Of a stretch of DNA of 64,000 nt, positions 32,010 through 41,497 are shown piece after piece. The notes beneath the pieces were generated by a model that was not told the origin of the DNA, searched no databases, and was given only the letters and a program-made list of their open reading frames with translations. Both the position numbers and the translations under genes were made by a program. Source of the DNA: an uncultured Capnocytophaga sp. GTDB taxonomy: Bacteria > Bacteroidota > Bacteroidia > Flavobacteriales > Flavobacteriaceae. Within the stretch, counting starts at the first letter, position 1; each line of letters opens with the position of its first letter. Location of the stretch: the NCBI RefSeq assembly GCF_937936315.1, contig NZ_CALGWU010000003.1:22279-86278 (forward strand), in the 5' to 3' direction.

Positions 32010-34301
32010 ATGAAAACTTTGTTATCAGCTATTGCTATAGCTTTCAGTACTTTATGTTTCGCTCAAAACGGAACTATCAAAGGTACTATCACGGTGAATA
32101 ATGAACCTTTAGAAGCCGTAACTGTCCAATTAGAAAGTAAATCTTTAAAAAAATGGACAACTTCCGACCGCAATGGTCATTATGCCATTTCCTTACCTGC
32201 CGGTGAATACCGACTAAAAATTCGTTCCTTAGGGTATATACCTTATGATGATAAAGTGGTTATCACCGAGGAGGAAACCCTCTCTCAAGATGTCACTCTT
32301 AAAGAAGATGTGCTCGGTATAGACGAGGTAGTGATTACTGCTACCAAAACTAAAGAAAACCGCAAAGATGCTCCTGTGCTTGTGAGCGTTACTACCCATC
32401 GTGAATTGGCAAATGTGAAAGCACATACCTTAATGGAAGGTCTGGTATTCCAACCGGGCTTGCGTACCGAGGTAAATTGCCAGAACTGTGGTACTTCCCA
32501 AGTGCGCATCAATGGCTTGGAAGGGGCTTATTCGCAAATTCTCATCGATAGCCGTCCTATCTTTGGATCGCTTAATGGCGTGTATGGCTTAGACCAAATC
32601 CCTGCCAATATGATTGAGCGTATAGAGGTAATCCGTGGAGGTGGTTCAGCGCTTTTTGGCTCTAATGCCATTGCTGGTACTATTAATGTGATTACTAAAA
32701 ACCCTACCAAAAACGAGGCACAAGCAAGTATCGTGAGCAACCTCATAGGCGGTAAATCGGGCGATGTGGTGAGCTCTTTCAACGGCTCACTTGTGAGTGA
32801 GAATTATATGCGCGGTATCTCTTTCCACGCTATGCAACGCTCACGCCAGTCTTACGACGATAATGGCGATGATTTTACCGAAATCACTCGTTTGCACAAC
32901 CTCAATGCGGGTGCGAAACTCTTCAACGATTTTACCGACCGCCATAAGCTCACCGCCGAACTAAACGTGAGCAACGAAAATCGCCGCGGAGGTAATAAAC
33001 TCGATGAACCTGAACACCTTGCCGACCTTGCCGAGAGCATTCGCACGCAAATGCTTGGAGGGAATGCTAATTTTGAGTATTTCTCACCTGCCTATAACCA
33101 TAAATTTACAGCCTATACTAGTGCCGAACGCACTCGCGCCGATAACTATTACGGCAGTTTCGATGGTATTGATATAGAAGCATCTTCTGGCAACTATGGG
33201 GTTACCAAAGAGAATATTTGGTTACTTGGCGGGCAACATACGGCTTATGTACCTACGGGCAAAGGTAATTTGCAATGGACATCAGGCGCTGAATATCAAT
33301 ATGACAAAATAGCCGAAAAACGTCAGAATCCTAATGTGCTTGCTGTAAACCAAAAAGCCAATACTTTCGGACTTTTCACGCAAGCCGATTGGCGTATCTC
33401 TCCTAAAATCAAAGTGCTTGGAGGGGTGCGTTTAGACAATATAAATTCCGATATAATGAAGAAAAGCGTTACAGCGCTCAACCCTCGTGCGAGCGTGCTT
33501 TATAATATCGATGAAAACTTTATCGCTCGAGGTTCGTATTCAAGAGGATTTAGAGCGCCTTTCTTCTATTCAGAAGATGTACACAGCGAATTGCAAGGAG
33601 GTGAAGCACGACGCGTAAAACTCGCCGATGATCTTAAAAAAGAAACTTCCGATAGCTTTACCGCTTCTTTTGAGTATAACCACGCTCACGACAACCACCA
33701 ATTTGTAGCGATGATAGAGGGCTTCTATACAGCTTTGCACGATCGTTTTACTTATGAAGATGCAGGTTTAGAAAACGGATTGCCTATCCGTGAGAAACGC
33801 AATTCCGATGGCGCCGTAGTGAAGGGAGTAAATATAGAAGTGAAGTACAGCCCCAATCCCAAATTTATGTTACAGCTTGCCACCACTATCCAAAGTTCTA
33901 AATACAACAGTGTGCAAAACCCAGAGGAAAATGTCTATACCGATGAAATTCTCCGCACACCTAATGTGTATGGCAACCTGATGGCAACTTATAAACCACG
34001 TCCTAATTGGGATATCAACTTTGTAACTGTATATACAGGCAGTATGAAAACTACCCACTTAAAGGGGTATATCCCCGATACGCGTTTGGAGACCACTCCT
34101 GCGATGTGGGATGTAGGGGTCAACACCGCTTATGAATTTAAATTCCAAAGTTTCTTCCCTTTAGAAGTGAGTTGCGGTATCAAAAACCTTTTCAACCAAT
34201 ACCAAAAAGATTTTGACAAAGGTGCTGAACGCGATGCCGATTACATTTATGGTCCTTCGCTACCTCGCACCGTGTTTGTAGGTTTGAAAGTTAAAATTTA
34301 A
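32010..34301 (+). CDS. TonB-dependent outer membrane receptor
   Basis: 763 residues. Signal MKTLLSAIAIAFSTLCFA, CarboxypepD_reg domain (about 22-105, GTIKGTITVNNEPLEAVTVQ, GEYRLKIRSLGYIPYDD), plug (VIDEVVITATKTKENRKDAP-type start, RTEVNCQNCGTSQVRINGLE, MIERIEVIRGGGSALFGSNA), then a barrel ending RTVFVGLKVKI. Two cysteines in CQNCG sit in the plug before the ligand loop, a feature of one Bacteroidota receptor subgroup. Ligand unknown; haem, siderophore or metal complexes are possible. No partner gene adjoins; it has its own promoter and terminator. Confidence 0.9.
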   Translation: MKTLLSAIAIAFSTLCFAQNGTIKGTITVNNEPLEAVTVQLESKSLKKWTTSDRNGHYAISLPAGEYRLKIRSLGYIPYDDKVVITEEETLSQDVTLKEDVLGIDEVVITATKTKENRKDAPVLVSVTTHRELANVKAHTLMEGLVFQPGLRTEVNCQNCGTSQVRINGLEGAYSQILIDSRPIFGSLNGVYGLDQIPANMIERIEVIRGGGSALFGSNAIAGTINVITKNPTKNEAQASIVSNLIGGKSGDVVSSFNGSLVSENYMRGISFHAMQRSRQSYDDNGDDFTEITRLHNLNAGAKLFNDFTDRHKLTAELNVSNENRRGGNKLDEPEHLADLAESIRTQMLGGNANFEYFSPAYNHKFTAYTSAERTRADNYYGSFDGIDIEASSGNYGVTKENIWLLGGQHTAYVPTGKGNLQWTSGAEYQYDKIAEKRQNPNVLAVNQKANTFGLFTQADWRISPKIKVLGGVRLDNINSDIMKKSVTALNPRASVLYNIDENFIARGSYSRGFRAPFFYSEDVHSELQGGEARRVKLADDLKKETSDSFTASFEYNHAHDNHQFVAMIEGFYTALHDRFTYEDAGLENGLPIREKRNSDGAVVKGVNIEVKYSPNPKFMLQLATTIQSSKYNSVQNPEENVYTDEILRTPNVYGNLMATYKPRPNWDINFVTVYTGSMKTTHLKGYIPDTRLETTPAMWDVGVNTAYEFKFQSFFPLEVSCGIKNLFNQYQKDFDKGAERDADYIYGPSLPRTVFVGLKVKI

Positions 34302-34332
34302 TATCCATATTAACTTTGCAAAGTTTGCAACA

Positions 34333-34362
34333 AAAAAGCGACTCATTTTTGAGTCGCTTTTT
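34333..34362. terminator. Bidirectional terminator
   Basis: AAAAAGCGACTCA (34333-34345), TTTT loop, TGAGTCGCTTTTT (34350-34362), between convergent genes. Confidence 0.85.
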
Positions 34363-34384
34363 CATTATTTGTGTATTGCAAATA

Positions 34385-35563
34385 TTAGTAATTCAACTGA
34401 TAAGTAGTAGTCATATCACTGTTATAACTAATGTCAATATCAATATTATCTACTACTTGTGCTCCATTTTCAGTTTTAAATTTGAAAGTGTGGCGAGCTA
34501 CTTTATTCACTATTAAGTTGATAGTTTTACCATTCTTATCTTTCTCCACTTTTATAGGGATAATAATATCAAACACTTTTTCATCACTTTTATCACTTAC
34601 CAATTGGTATTTTCTGCTTTTCTCAGTACCATTTTGAATGTTAGTAATAAGTGTGTTCAATTTCGTTAAATAATCAGCATCAGTAAAATAACCAAGACCT
34701 GTATTACTACCAGCTCTTGCATTTCGGGTTTCGTTGATAGTCTTTACAAAACCATCAGTATCAAAAGTATAAGTATAGTTATTAGTGTAATTTAAAACAG
34801 TGCCATCTTCTGTTAAAACCATTTTTTGTAACAAGTTCTTAGGGGCTACTCCTTGTAACCAGCCTATTCGAAACTCAAAATACTGCATATAGCTACCCAC
34901 AATATCCCCTTCAAAGTTGTTCAACAAAAACTTATTTTTGTTCAAGTTGTTGTTATAAGAAAGCTGACTTTCAAAGGTGGTAATTTTGCCGCCCCAATTT
35001 ACCTTTTCACTAATCTTAGTCAAATTGTCATTTGTCCACTCAAAATCACCTCTAGAACCTTTTGTCAATCGTTGGTTACTGTCGTAAGTTCCTAAACCTA
35101 ACATATTACCAGCAGCGTTGAGTCCCACTTCTCGATTTTCTATACCTCCTGTATCTTCATTGGGAAAAGTTATTTTCACAGAGTTAGCTCCATAAGTAAA
35201 TGTTTTTACATTATCACTTTTGCCCTCTTCCTTTGTAGTAATTTTTTTGATTCTTCCTTTTTCATCGTATTCATAAGAAAAGTTCAAAGTTTTTACTACA
35301 AATTTTTGACCGTTGAGAGTGGGTTCTAAGGTACTTTCAAGAGAAGGAGCAGGACCCATACCACCACCTTTGTAATCTTCCACTATAATGAAGTTACAAG
35401 TAATTGTTTGTACTTTTTTAGTAGGCAAGTAGTCGCTTTGCGTAGTAGGGGTAGTAGTCCCATTACCACCTTTGCCATCACCGCCATTAGGGGTATCATC
35501 GTCTTTACTGCCACAGCCTACGAGCATTGCCATTGCTGCGATACTGAATAAAAATTTTTTCAT
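34385..35563 (-). CDS. Lipoprotein with YD-like repeats (DUF4595-like)
   Basis: 392 residues. Signal MKKFLFSIAAMAMLVGC, then a Gly/Thr-rich linker to about residue 45. The body has beta-hairpin repeats such as LNFSYEYDEKGRIKKITT, FTYGANSVKITF, FEWTNDNLTKISEKV and TYTFDTDGFVKTINETRN, as in DUF4595/YD-type Bacteroidota lipoproteins. Function unknown. -7-like TACATTTG at 35592-35599 on the minus strand; divergent from queD. Confidence 0.78.
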   Translation of the reverse strand: MKKFLFSIAAMAMLVGCGSKDDDTPNGGDGKGGNGTTTPTTQSDYLPTKKVQTITCNFIIVEDYKGGGMGPAPSLESTLEPTLNGQKFVVKTLNFSYEYDEKGRIKKITTKEEGKSDNVKTFTYGANSVKITFPNEDTGGIENREVGLNAAGNMLGLGTYDSNQRLTKGSRGDFEWTNDNLTKISEKVNWGGKITTFESQLSYNNNLNKNKFLLNNFEGDIVGSYMQYFEFRIGWLQGVAPKNLLQKMVLTEDGTVLNYTNNYTYTFDTDGFVKTINETRNARAGSNTGLGYFTDADYLTKLNTLITNIQNGTEKSRKYQLVSDKSDEKVFDIIIPIKVEKDKNGKTINLIVNKVARHTFKFKTENGAQVVDNIDIDISYNSDMTTTYQLNY

Positions 35564-35607
35564 TGGAATTGATTTTTATAAGAATATGGGGCAAATGTAC
35601 GAATAAT

Positions 35608-35639
35608 TTTGCTAATTCTCTAATTATTCACTACATTTG
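35608..35639 (+). promoter_or_regulatory. queD promoter
   Basis: TTTG (35608-35611), 20-nt spacer, TACATTTG (35632-35639). The short 7-bp-like stretch ACCCCCTAACACCTAAA lies between it and the ATG. Confidence 0.75.
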
Positions 35640-35671
35640 CGCTTTAATTTATACCCCCTAACACCTAAACT

Positions 35672-36124
35672 ATGATTCGCATTACTAAAAAATTCGACTT
35701 CGAAGCAGGACACGCGCTCTTTGGCTACGACGGCAAGTGCAAAAACCTCCACGGACACAGCTATAAACTCTACGTAACGGTGATAGGCGAACCTATCAAC
35801 AATCCTCATAACGTGAAAAATGGTATGGTTATCGATTTTGGTGACCTCAAACGCATTGTACAGGAGCAAATTATCGATGCTTTCGACCACGCAATGGTCT
35901 TCAACGAACTCTCTCCTCACAAAGCCTTAGCCGACGAACTCCGCGCCAAGGGGCATCGCATCATCACGGTGCCTTATCAACCTACCAGCGAAAACCTCGT
36001 AACCGACTTTGCCCAGCGTATCGCCTACCAACTGCCCGCTGGAGTAACACTCTTTTCTATACGCCTTTGCGAAACCGAAAGTTCCTATGCCGAATGGTTT
36101 GCATCAGATAATAGTGCGTATTAA
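35672..36124 (+). CDS. queD: 6-carboxytetrahydropterin synthase (QueD/PTPS family)
   Basis: 150 residues. Converts dihydroneopterin triphosphate for queuosine synthesis. FDFEAGHALFG gives the first zinc His, CKNLHGHSY the other two plus the catalytic Cys, VIDFGDLK and DHAMVFNE the next conserved blocks, and YQPTSENLV with ETESSYAEW the substrate Glu end. QueD is the likely role in bacteria; a 6-pyruvoyl-tetrahydropterin synthase is the alternative. The small membrane-anchored gene follows 20 nt later. Confidence 0.92.
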   Translation: MIRITKKFDFEAGHALFGYDGKCKNLHGHSYKLYVTVIGEPINNPHNVKNGMVIDFGDLKRIVQEQIIDAFDHAMVFNELSPHKALADELRAKGHRIITVPYQPTSENLVTDFAQRIAYQLPAGVTLFSIRLCETESSYAEWFASDNSAY

Positions 36125-36144
36125 TAACATAAAAACAATATATT

Positions 36145-36654
36145 ATGGGACTTATACTATTAATTATAGTACTCATTATTCTTTTGTTTTACAAAAGGAA
36201 CATCATAAAGCGTTTGCACAATTCATTTGCACAAAATTCATTAAAGGAGAATACTCTGGACTATATTCGGAACAATTGGCAAAAGGTGTGTATTGATGCT
36301 GACCATTGCGATGTGATGAATGAAAATACTACCTTCGATTTACATGCAGTAGAAAATAATCGTATGAAAAGCGATCTTGAGGAAACAATGCTTTTTACAG
36401 AAGCAATGTTATTTAATAAGTTACAGTTAGGAGAAGAAAAAATGAAACTCAGTTATATAAGATGTTACGACAAAAGTAGCTCTACTGTAAAAGTATATCA
36501 AACTACTGTTGCCGATATAGATGCTAGTGTGGCACAAGTAAAGCTGAATGTGCAAGGCTATATCAATGTGTATTACAACCCACAAAACCCCAAGGAAGTT
36601 TATGTTGATACCGAGTTCCTACAAAAAGACCTCTCCGAACTGATGAATCATTAA
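36145..36654 (+). CDS. Hypothetical protein with one N-terminal membrane helix
   Basis: 169 residues. Residues 2-16 (GLILLIIVLIILLFY) form a membrane anchor followed by basic KRNIIKRL, so the body is probably cytoplasmic. The body is alpha/beta, with VKVYQTTVADIDASVAQVKL and VYYNPQNPKEVYVD. No family recognised. It follows queD on the same strand and ends where the Fic relic begins. Confidence 0.7.
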   Translation: MGLILLIIVLIILLFYKRNIIKRLHNSFAQNSLKENTLDYIRNNWQKVCIDADHCDVMNENTTFDLHAVENNRMKSDLEETMLFTEAMLFNKLQLGEEKMKLSYIRCYDKSSSTVKVYQTTVADIDASVAQVKLNVQGYINVYYNPQNPKEVYVDTEFLQKDLSELMNH

Positions 36655-36856
36655 GATATGGCGATATAACCTCTTTAAAAACCTCTATACTAAGATAGAG
36701 TTTTTAGCAACAGATTTAGATGTAACTAAACGCACTGCACAAAACTATTTAGATACGATTGCTGAAATACGGTTGCTTAGTAAGTTGAAAGTAGGAAAGT
36801 CAAATTATTATATCAATAAAAATTTGATAAAAGTACTCCAAAGAGAAAAAGTATAA
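36647..36856 (+). pseudogene. C-terminal relic of a Fic-family protein
   Basis: An open stretch without a start, in frame from 36647 to the TAA at 36854-36856. It translates to a winged-helix segment: NLYTKIEFLATDLDVTKRTA, QNYLDTIAEIRLL and VGKSNYYINKNLI. This is the C-terminal DNA-binding tail of Fic adenylyltransferases (the IEFLA..LGVTRxTAxxYL pattern). The catalytic HPFxxGNG part is missing, so the gene is dead. Confidence 0.7.
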
Positions 36857-36967
36857 CGTGGAAAAAAACGCCATTTTTTGCCACGTTACTAGTAACATGG
36901 AAAAAAAACGCCATTTTTTGCCATATCATATTCTTCATTTATACGAAATGGACTTTTTGTATAAATG
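36855..36967. repeat. Series of inverted repeats upstream of lpxH
   Basis: AACGTGG/CCACGTT (36855-36861 with 36881-36887) enclose A7CGCCAT6. The same AAAAACGCCATTTTTTGCCA core repeats at 36902-36922. CATTTATAC (36936-36944) pairs with GTATAAATG (36959-36967). Two near-identical hairpins and one more palindrome lie in 113 bp. Confidence 0.8.
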
Positions 36968-36983
36968 ATAAATTAAAGAACCA

Positions 36984-37766
36984 ATGTTATCTATAGAATT
37001 ACCCAAAGATAAAAAGATATACTTCGCCTCCGATAATCACCTCGGAGCGCCTACTGCTGCCGAAAGCAAACCCCGCGAAGCGAAGTTTGTGCAATGGCTC
37101 AATACAATCAAAGCCGATGCAGGTGCCATATTCCTCCTCGGCGACCTTTTCGACTTTTGGTTTGAGTACAAAACAGTTGTCCCCAAAGGCTTTGTGCGCA
37201 CTTTGGGCAAGCTGGCGGAACTGCGCGACAGTGGTATTCCTATCTATTTTTTTGTGGGCAACCACGATTTGTGGATGGACGATTATTTCCAAACCGAATT
37301 AGGAATTCCCGTATACCGCCGTCCATTAGAAGTAGAATGTGCAGGCAAACGCTTTTTGATAGGTCACGGCGATGGCTTAGGACCTGGTGATAAAGGCTAC
37401 AAGCGAATGAAAAAAGTCTTTACCAATCCGTTTTGCAAATGGCTCTTCCGCTGGTTACATCCCGATATAGGCGTGCGATTGGCGCAATACCTCTCAGTGA
37501 AAAACAAACTCATCTCGGGTGAGGAAGATGTACATTTCTTGGGTGAAGACAACGAATGGTTGGTGCAGTATTGCAAACGCAAACTCGAAACCCAGCATTA
37601 CGACTATTTTCTCTTCGGTCACCGTCATCTACCAATGACCATCAAAGTAGGCGAGGGGAGTACCTATATCAACACAGGCGACTGGATTCACTACTTTACC
37701 TATGCAGTTTTTGACCCCAAAACAGGATTGGAAATAAAGGAATTTACCAATAAGAGTACTTGCTAA
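36984..37766 (+). CDS. lpxH: UDP-2,3-diacylglucosamine diphosphatase (LpxH-type)
   Basis: 260 residues. Hydrolyses UDP-2,3-diacylglucosamine to lipid X in lipid A synthesis at the inner membrane. Calcineurin-like metallophosphatase motifs: FASDNHLG (residues 14-21), LLGDLFDFWFEY, FVGNHDLWM, IGHGDGLGPGD and LFGHRHLP. In motif I an Asn stands between Asp and His (SDNHLG) as in other Bacteroidota LpxH-like proteins. No clear promoter; three inverted repeats precede the gene. Confidence 0.9.
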   Translation: MLSIELPKDKKIYFASDNHLGAPTAAESKPREAKFVQWLNTIKADAGAIFLLGDLFDFWFEYKTVVPKGFVRTLGKLAELRDSGIPIYFFVGNHDLWMDDYFQTELGIPVYRRPLEVECAGKRFLIGHGDGLGPGDKGYKRMKKVFTNPFCKWLFRWLHPDIGVRLAQYLSVKNKLISGEEDVHFLGEDNEWLVQYCKRKLETQHYDYFLFGHRHLPMTIKVGEGSTYINTGDWIHYFTYAVFDPKTGLEIKEFTNKSTC

Positions 37767-37820
37767 AGCTAATAAAATAAAGATATCCCAAATATTATTT
37801 AAAAAAAATCTACATAATAG

Positions 37821-37851
37821 TTTGCTATTATTTAGAAAGTTTCTATTTTTG
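37821..37851 (+). promoter_or_regulatory. Promoter of the FecA-like receptor
   Basis: TTTG (37821-37824), 19-nt spacer, TATTTTTG (37844-37851). Confidence 0.75.
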
Positions 37852-37883
37852 TGCCCAAAAAGTAAATAAATAAAAATGTTTTT

Positions 37884-40163
37884 ATGAAAAACAAATCACT
37901 ATTTTTGGGCAGTTTGCTATTAAGTATGATAGCAACCTCTGCAACTGAAGCAAAAACTTCAATTACTAAAACTCTCTATACCGAGCAATATCAGCAGGAA
38001 GAGATAGAAGTAGAAGGTCAGGTGCTCGATGCCGATGGCTCTCCAATGCTAGGAGTGAGCGTAGTAGTAAAAGATACCCATCGTGGGGTCGTTACCGATG
38101 AAAACGGACGTTTCTCTCTTCAAGCCGATGAAAACGCCGTACTCGTATTCCGCTTCTTAGGGTATCAAACTCAAGAAATTGCTCTAAACGGACGTTCATC
38201 TATTACCGTACAGATGAAAGTCTCTACACAAGAACTCAAAGAGGTAACCGTTACTTCTACTGGTATCAAACGGCAAATTAAAGACTTTGCAGGTACCGTA
38301 AATGTTATTTCAGCTTCACAAATAAAAGAATTAGCCATTCCCGCAGTAGGCGATGCAGTGCGCTTTATGCCAGGGGTAAACTATATAGATGAAGATGGTC
38401 GTGGATTGCGCCCTGGTATTGGGTTACGCGGTATGGAACCCAACCGAAATAGCAATACTCTGGTAGTAATCGATGGTAAAATACCTATCGGGCAAAGTTA
38501 TTCCGATATGGGAGGTTACTATATGATGCCCGTAGGTGCTATCGAAAGTGTGGAAGTGATAAAAGGCGCTTCACCAGCGCTCTACGGAAGTGGTAGTATA
38601 GGTGGGGTGGTGAATATCATCACCAAAAAAGGTGCTGCTCGTCCTTACACTGGCATCAACTTGCAATACGGCAATCACAACGCTTTGAACATAGGTATTG
38701 AAACAGTAGGCAATACCAATGAAGGAAATATGAATTACTATGCTGGCTTCCACCGCCGACAAGGTGATGGCTTTAGAAAATCGCGCAGTCGCTATAATGT
38801 AAACGACCTTACTGCCAATGTAACAGCAAAAGTAGGCGAGAAAAACGAATGGCGCTTCTTCCTAAATGGCTTTACCGAATATTCCGATACTCCTGGAGGG
38901 CTTAGTCAAGCACAATGGGAGCAAGACCCTGAACAATCTGTAAACCCACACGACTTTTTTGAGGCAAGACGCTTTAGTACCGCTATTTCATACAAGCGTA
39001 GTTTTGATGAAACAAATAACCTTACTACTTCTATATATGGTAGTTACCTAAAAAGAGACTGGTGGCTCGACAACCGCAATCCCGTTGCTGCTAAACGCAA
39101 ATTTACAGCCGCCTTGCGCGATATCCCTACAGTAGGCTTATTCTCCGACTACGAGAGAACGAATCCTCTATTTGGCAAAGAAAACAAACTCTTAGCAGGT
39201 ATCCGCTTACATACTGATATTACTCACGAGGTATCGGTAGCAGGCGACGAAATGGGTAAAAAAGCAGGGAAGACAACTGCCAATTCCGCTAATACCGTAG
39301 CCGTAGTAGAGGGCTATGTGTTTGACGAGTTTCACATCACCGATAAACTTAATATCAACCCTGGGTTGCGCTATACTTTTGTAAATTACGACAAAGAAGA
39401 TTACTTCCGTAACAATTGGGATAATCGCAACGAAGATGCTTTCATCTACTCATTGGGGTTATTCTACAAATTCTCTGAGCAGTATCGCGCTTATGCCACC
39501 TACTCAAAAGGCTATAAGATGCCTCAAATACGATTGGCTTTTGAAACCAATGGCGACCTCGATGCCGAAACTTCTAATAACTATGAAATAGGTTTCCGCA
39601 CCCAGCCTACACAATGGTTAGAAATAGAGTTGGCTGCCTATATATTAGACTTCAACCACAAAATATTCCGTGAAAGTGGGTTGCTTAACAATGGAGGAAA
39701 AGCCCTACATCGTGGGATAGAAGTGAGTGGTGCTATTTATCCAGTAGAAGGATTAAAACTCTATGGTAATGGTGCTATCCAAAGAGCTACCATAGAATAT
39801 GGTATGTACAAAGGCAACCGCGTGCCTTACGCACCGCGCTACACCGCTACTGCAGGGGCTAAATATCAATGTGCTGTAGGCGAAGGTACACTCACTACCA
39901 ACGTATATGGCAACTTTGTAAGCTCACAATTTTCTGATATTAAAAATACTGAAGTAGGTTCAGCTAATGGTAATGTAGGTTTGATACCTAAATTTTTCTT
40001 GCTCAATGCAACTGCTAATTACAGTTATAAGCAATGGAATTTCAACCTCAATGCCTTGAACTTGCTCAACCGCAAATACTTCACTACCCGCCATAGTGCT
40101 TGGGGAGGTATTATGCCAGCAGCTACTATCAGCGTATTAGGTGGTGTAGGCTATCAATTCTAA
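37884..40163 (+). CDS. TonB-dependent receptor, FecA-like
   Basis: 759 residues. Signal MKNKSLFLGSLLLSMIATSA, CarboxypepD_reg domain (about 42-118, VEGQVLDADGSPMLGVSVVV), plug with GTVNVISASQIKELAIPAV, GRGLRPGIGLRGMEPNRNSN, IESVEVIKGASPALYGSGSI and GGVVNIITKKG, then the barrel ending SVLGGVGYQF with terminal Phe. The plug resembles ferric dicitrate FecA-type receptors. No sensor/anti-sigma pair (FecR/FecI) is adjacent. Iron-complex uptake is the most likely role. Confidence 0.88.
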   Translation: MKNKSLFLGSLLLSMIATSATEAKTSITKTLYTEQYQQEEIEVEGQVLDADGSPMLGVSVVVKDTHRGVVTDENGRFSLQADENAVLVFRFLGYQTQEIALNGRSSITVQMKVSTQELKEVTVTSTGIKRQIKDFAGTVNVISASQIKELAIPAVGDAVRFMPGVNYIDEDGRGLRPGIGLRGMEPNRNSNTLVVIDGKIPIGQSYSDMGGYYMMPVGAIESVEVIKGASPALYGSGSIGGVVNIITKKGAARPYTGINLQYGNHNALNIGIETVGNTNEGNMNYYAGFHRRQGDGFRKSRSRYNVNDLTANVTAKVGEKNEWRFFLNGFTEYSDTPGGLSQAQWEQDPEQSVNPHDFFEARRFSTAISYKRSFDETNNLTTSIYGSYLKRDWWLDNRNPVAAKRKFTAALRDIPTVGLFSDYERTNPLFGKENKLLAGIRLHTDITHEVSVAGDEMGKKAGKTTANSANTVAVVEGYVFDEFHITDKLNINPGLRYTFVNYDKEDYFRNNWDNRNEDAFIYSLGLFYKFSEQYRAYATYSKGYKMPQIRLAFETNGDLDAETSNNYEIGFRTQPTQWLEIELAAYILDFNHKIFRESGLLNNGGKALHRGIEVSGAIYPVEGLKLYGNGAIQRATIEYGMYKGNRVPYAPRYTATAGAKYQCAVGEGTLTTNVYGNFVSSQFSDIKNTEVGSANGNVGLIPKFFLLNATANYSYKQWNFNLNALNLLNRKYFTTRHSAWGGIMPAATISVLGGVGYQF

Positions 40164-40183
40164 ATCTTTTGATACATAAACAT

Positions 40184-40219
40184 AAAAAGCTGTTCAACAT
40201 TTTTGTTGAACAGCTTTTT
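40184..40219 (+). terminator. Terminator of the FecA-like receptor
   Basis: Perfect stem AAAAAGCTGTTCAACA (40184-40199), loop TTTT, TGTTGAACAGCTTTTT (40204-40219). Confidence 0.9.
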
Positions 40220-40233
40220 ATTTCTATGGTAAA

Positions 40234-40265
40234 TTTGCGCAACTACTCATTATTTCATAACTTTG
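40234..40265 (+). promoter_or_regulatory. Promoter of the DUF4434 gene
   Basis: TTTG (40234-40237), 20-nt spacer, TAACTTTG (40258-40265). Confidence 0.75.
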
Positions 40266-40282
40266 CCACAAAATAACACCTA

Positions 40283-41320
40283 ATGAAAAAAATCTTACTC
40301 TTTATTCTGTTCTCTATTTTCAGTCTTATAGCTTGTAAAAAAGAGAATAACGAAGAAATTGTTTGCGTATATCCTCCACAATTAAACCCAAAAGCCCTTA
40401 CAGGTACTTTTTTGCAACTCTTCGGCAAAGATAATTGGAGTGAAGCACAATGGGACGAGTTTCTCACCGAAATCAAAGATGTAGGAATGAACACCCTTAT
40501 TGTGCAATATACTGCATTCAAAAATCCTTACAACAATATCACTTGGTTCAATTCGGCAAATACGTTCACAGCTACTAAGAGCAAAAACACCTTGCAACGA
40601 CTTTTAGCCTCAGCAGGTCGAAAAGCAATAGAGGTGCATATAGGTTTGCATTTTGACGATACTTATTGGCAACATCAAACCGATGTGGCGTGGCTACAAA
40701 CACAAGCCAATTATTGTATTGCCATAGCCGAAGAAATACAAGCACAATTTGGCAGACACACTGCTTTCAAAGGTTGGTATATCCCGCACGAGCCTGAGCC
40801 TAATGCTTATAATACCGATGAGAAAGTACGCCTTTTTAGAGAGCATTTTGTAGATCGCATTTCCAACCGTTTGCACCAATTGAACAACAAACCTGTGTCT
40901 ATTGCTGCCTTTTGGAATAGCTCACTCTCCACACCCGAGCAAATGAAACACTTTATGGCAGAACTGTCTAAAAGCAATTTGCAAATTATAATGTTACAAG
41001 ATGGTGTGGGCGCACAACACGTAACCCTCAACCGACTTGCCAACTATTATGAGGCTGCACAACGCGGACTCTTTGAAGAAAACAAAAACTATAAAGGTGT
41101 ATTTTGGAGTGATTTAGAAACTTTTGCATCTCCTAATGGTGAGTATCCTTTTCATCCTGCCACTTTCGATAGGGTAAAACAACAATTGGAGACAGCCCTT
41201 TCTATTAAAAAGGTCAGCAAGGTAGTATCTTTTCACTATTTTGATGATATGAGTACTAAGAGCCCCCACAAGGCTAAAGCCGATGCCCTGAGAGAAGCCT
41301 ATAAAAACTATATCAAATAA
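40283..41320 (+). CDS. DUF4434 lipoprotein (glycosidase-like TIM barrel)
   Basis: 345 residues. Signal MKKILLFILFSIFSLIAC then KKENN. DUF4434 pattern: LTGTFLQLFGKDNWSEAQWD, VGMNTLIVQYTAF, FKGWYIPHEPEPN, VSIAAFWNS, LQIIMLQDGVG, GVFWSDLETF. The barrel with conserved Glu/Asp after strands suggests a glycoside hydrolase-like enzyme acting outside the cytoplasm; no activity is established to my knowledge. Monocistronic. Confidence 0.85.
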   Translation: MKKILLFILFSIFSLIACKKENNEEIVCVYPPQLNPKALTGTFLQLFGKDNWSEAQWDEFLTEIKDVGMNTLIVQYTAFKNPYNNITWFNSANTFTATKSKNTLQRLLASAGRKAIEVHIGLHFDDTYWQHQTDVAWLQTQANYCIAIAEEIQAQFGRHTAFKGWYIPHEPEPNAYNTDEKVRLFREHFVDRISNRLHQLNNKPVSIAAFWNSSLSTPEQMKHFMAELSKSNLQIIMLQDGVGAQHVTLNRLANYYEAAQRGLFEENKNYKGVFWSDLETFASPNGEYPFHPATFDRVKQQLETALSIKKVSKVVSFHYFDDMSTKSPHKAKADALREAYKNYIK

Positions 41321-41377
41321 TGAAAGCTTTATTGAATGTAAGCTTGATAAGAATTTTGAAAAAATAGTGCTGATACA

Positions 41378-41497
41378 ATGTCTAATGCTATAAAATTCTG
41401 AAATATGCGTAAGTTTATATTATTTCTCACAGGAGGTTTGATAATACTGAGTATTCTTTTTATCTTTGTAAATAATTTCATAGAGACGAGAAATAAC
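41378..41497. repeat. 120-bp direct repeat, copy 1
   Basis: Identical at 119 of 120 positions to 42426-42545. It spans the tail of a paralogue B gene (DTMSNAIKF then stop) and the first codons of paralogue A. Confidence 0.9.
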
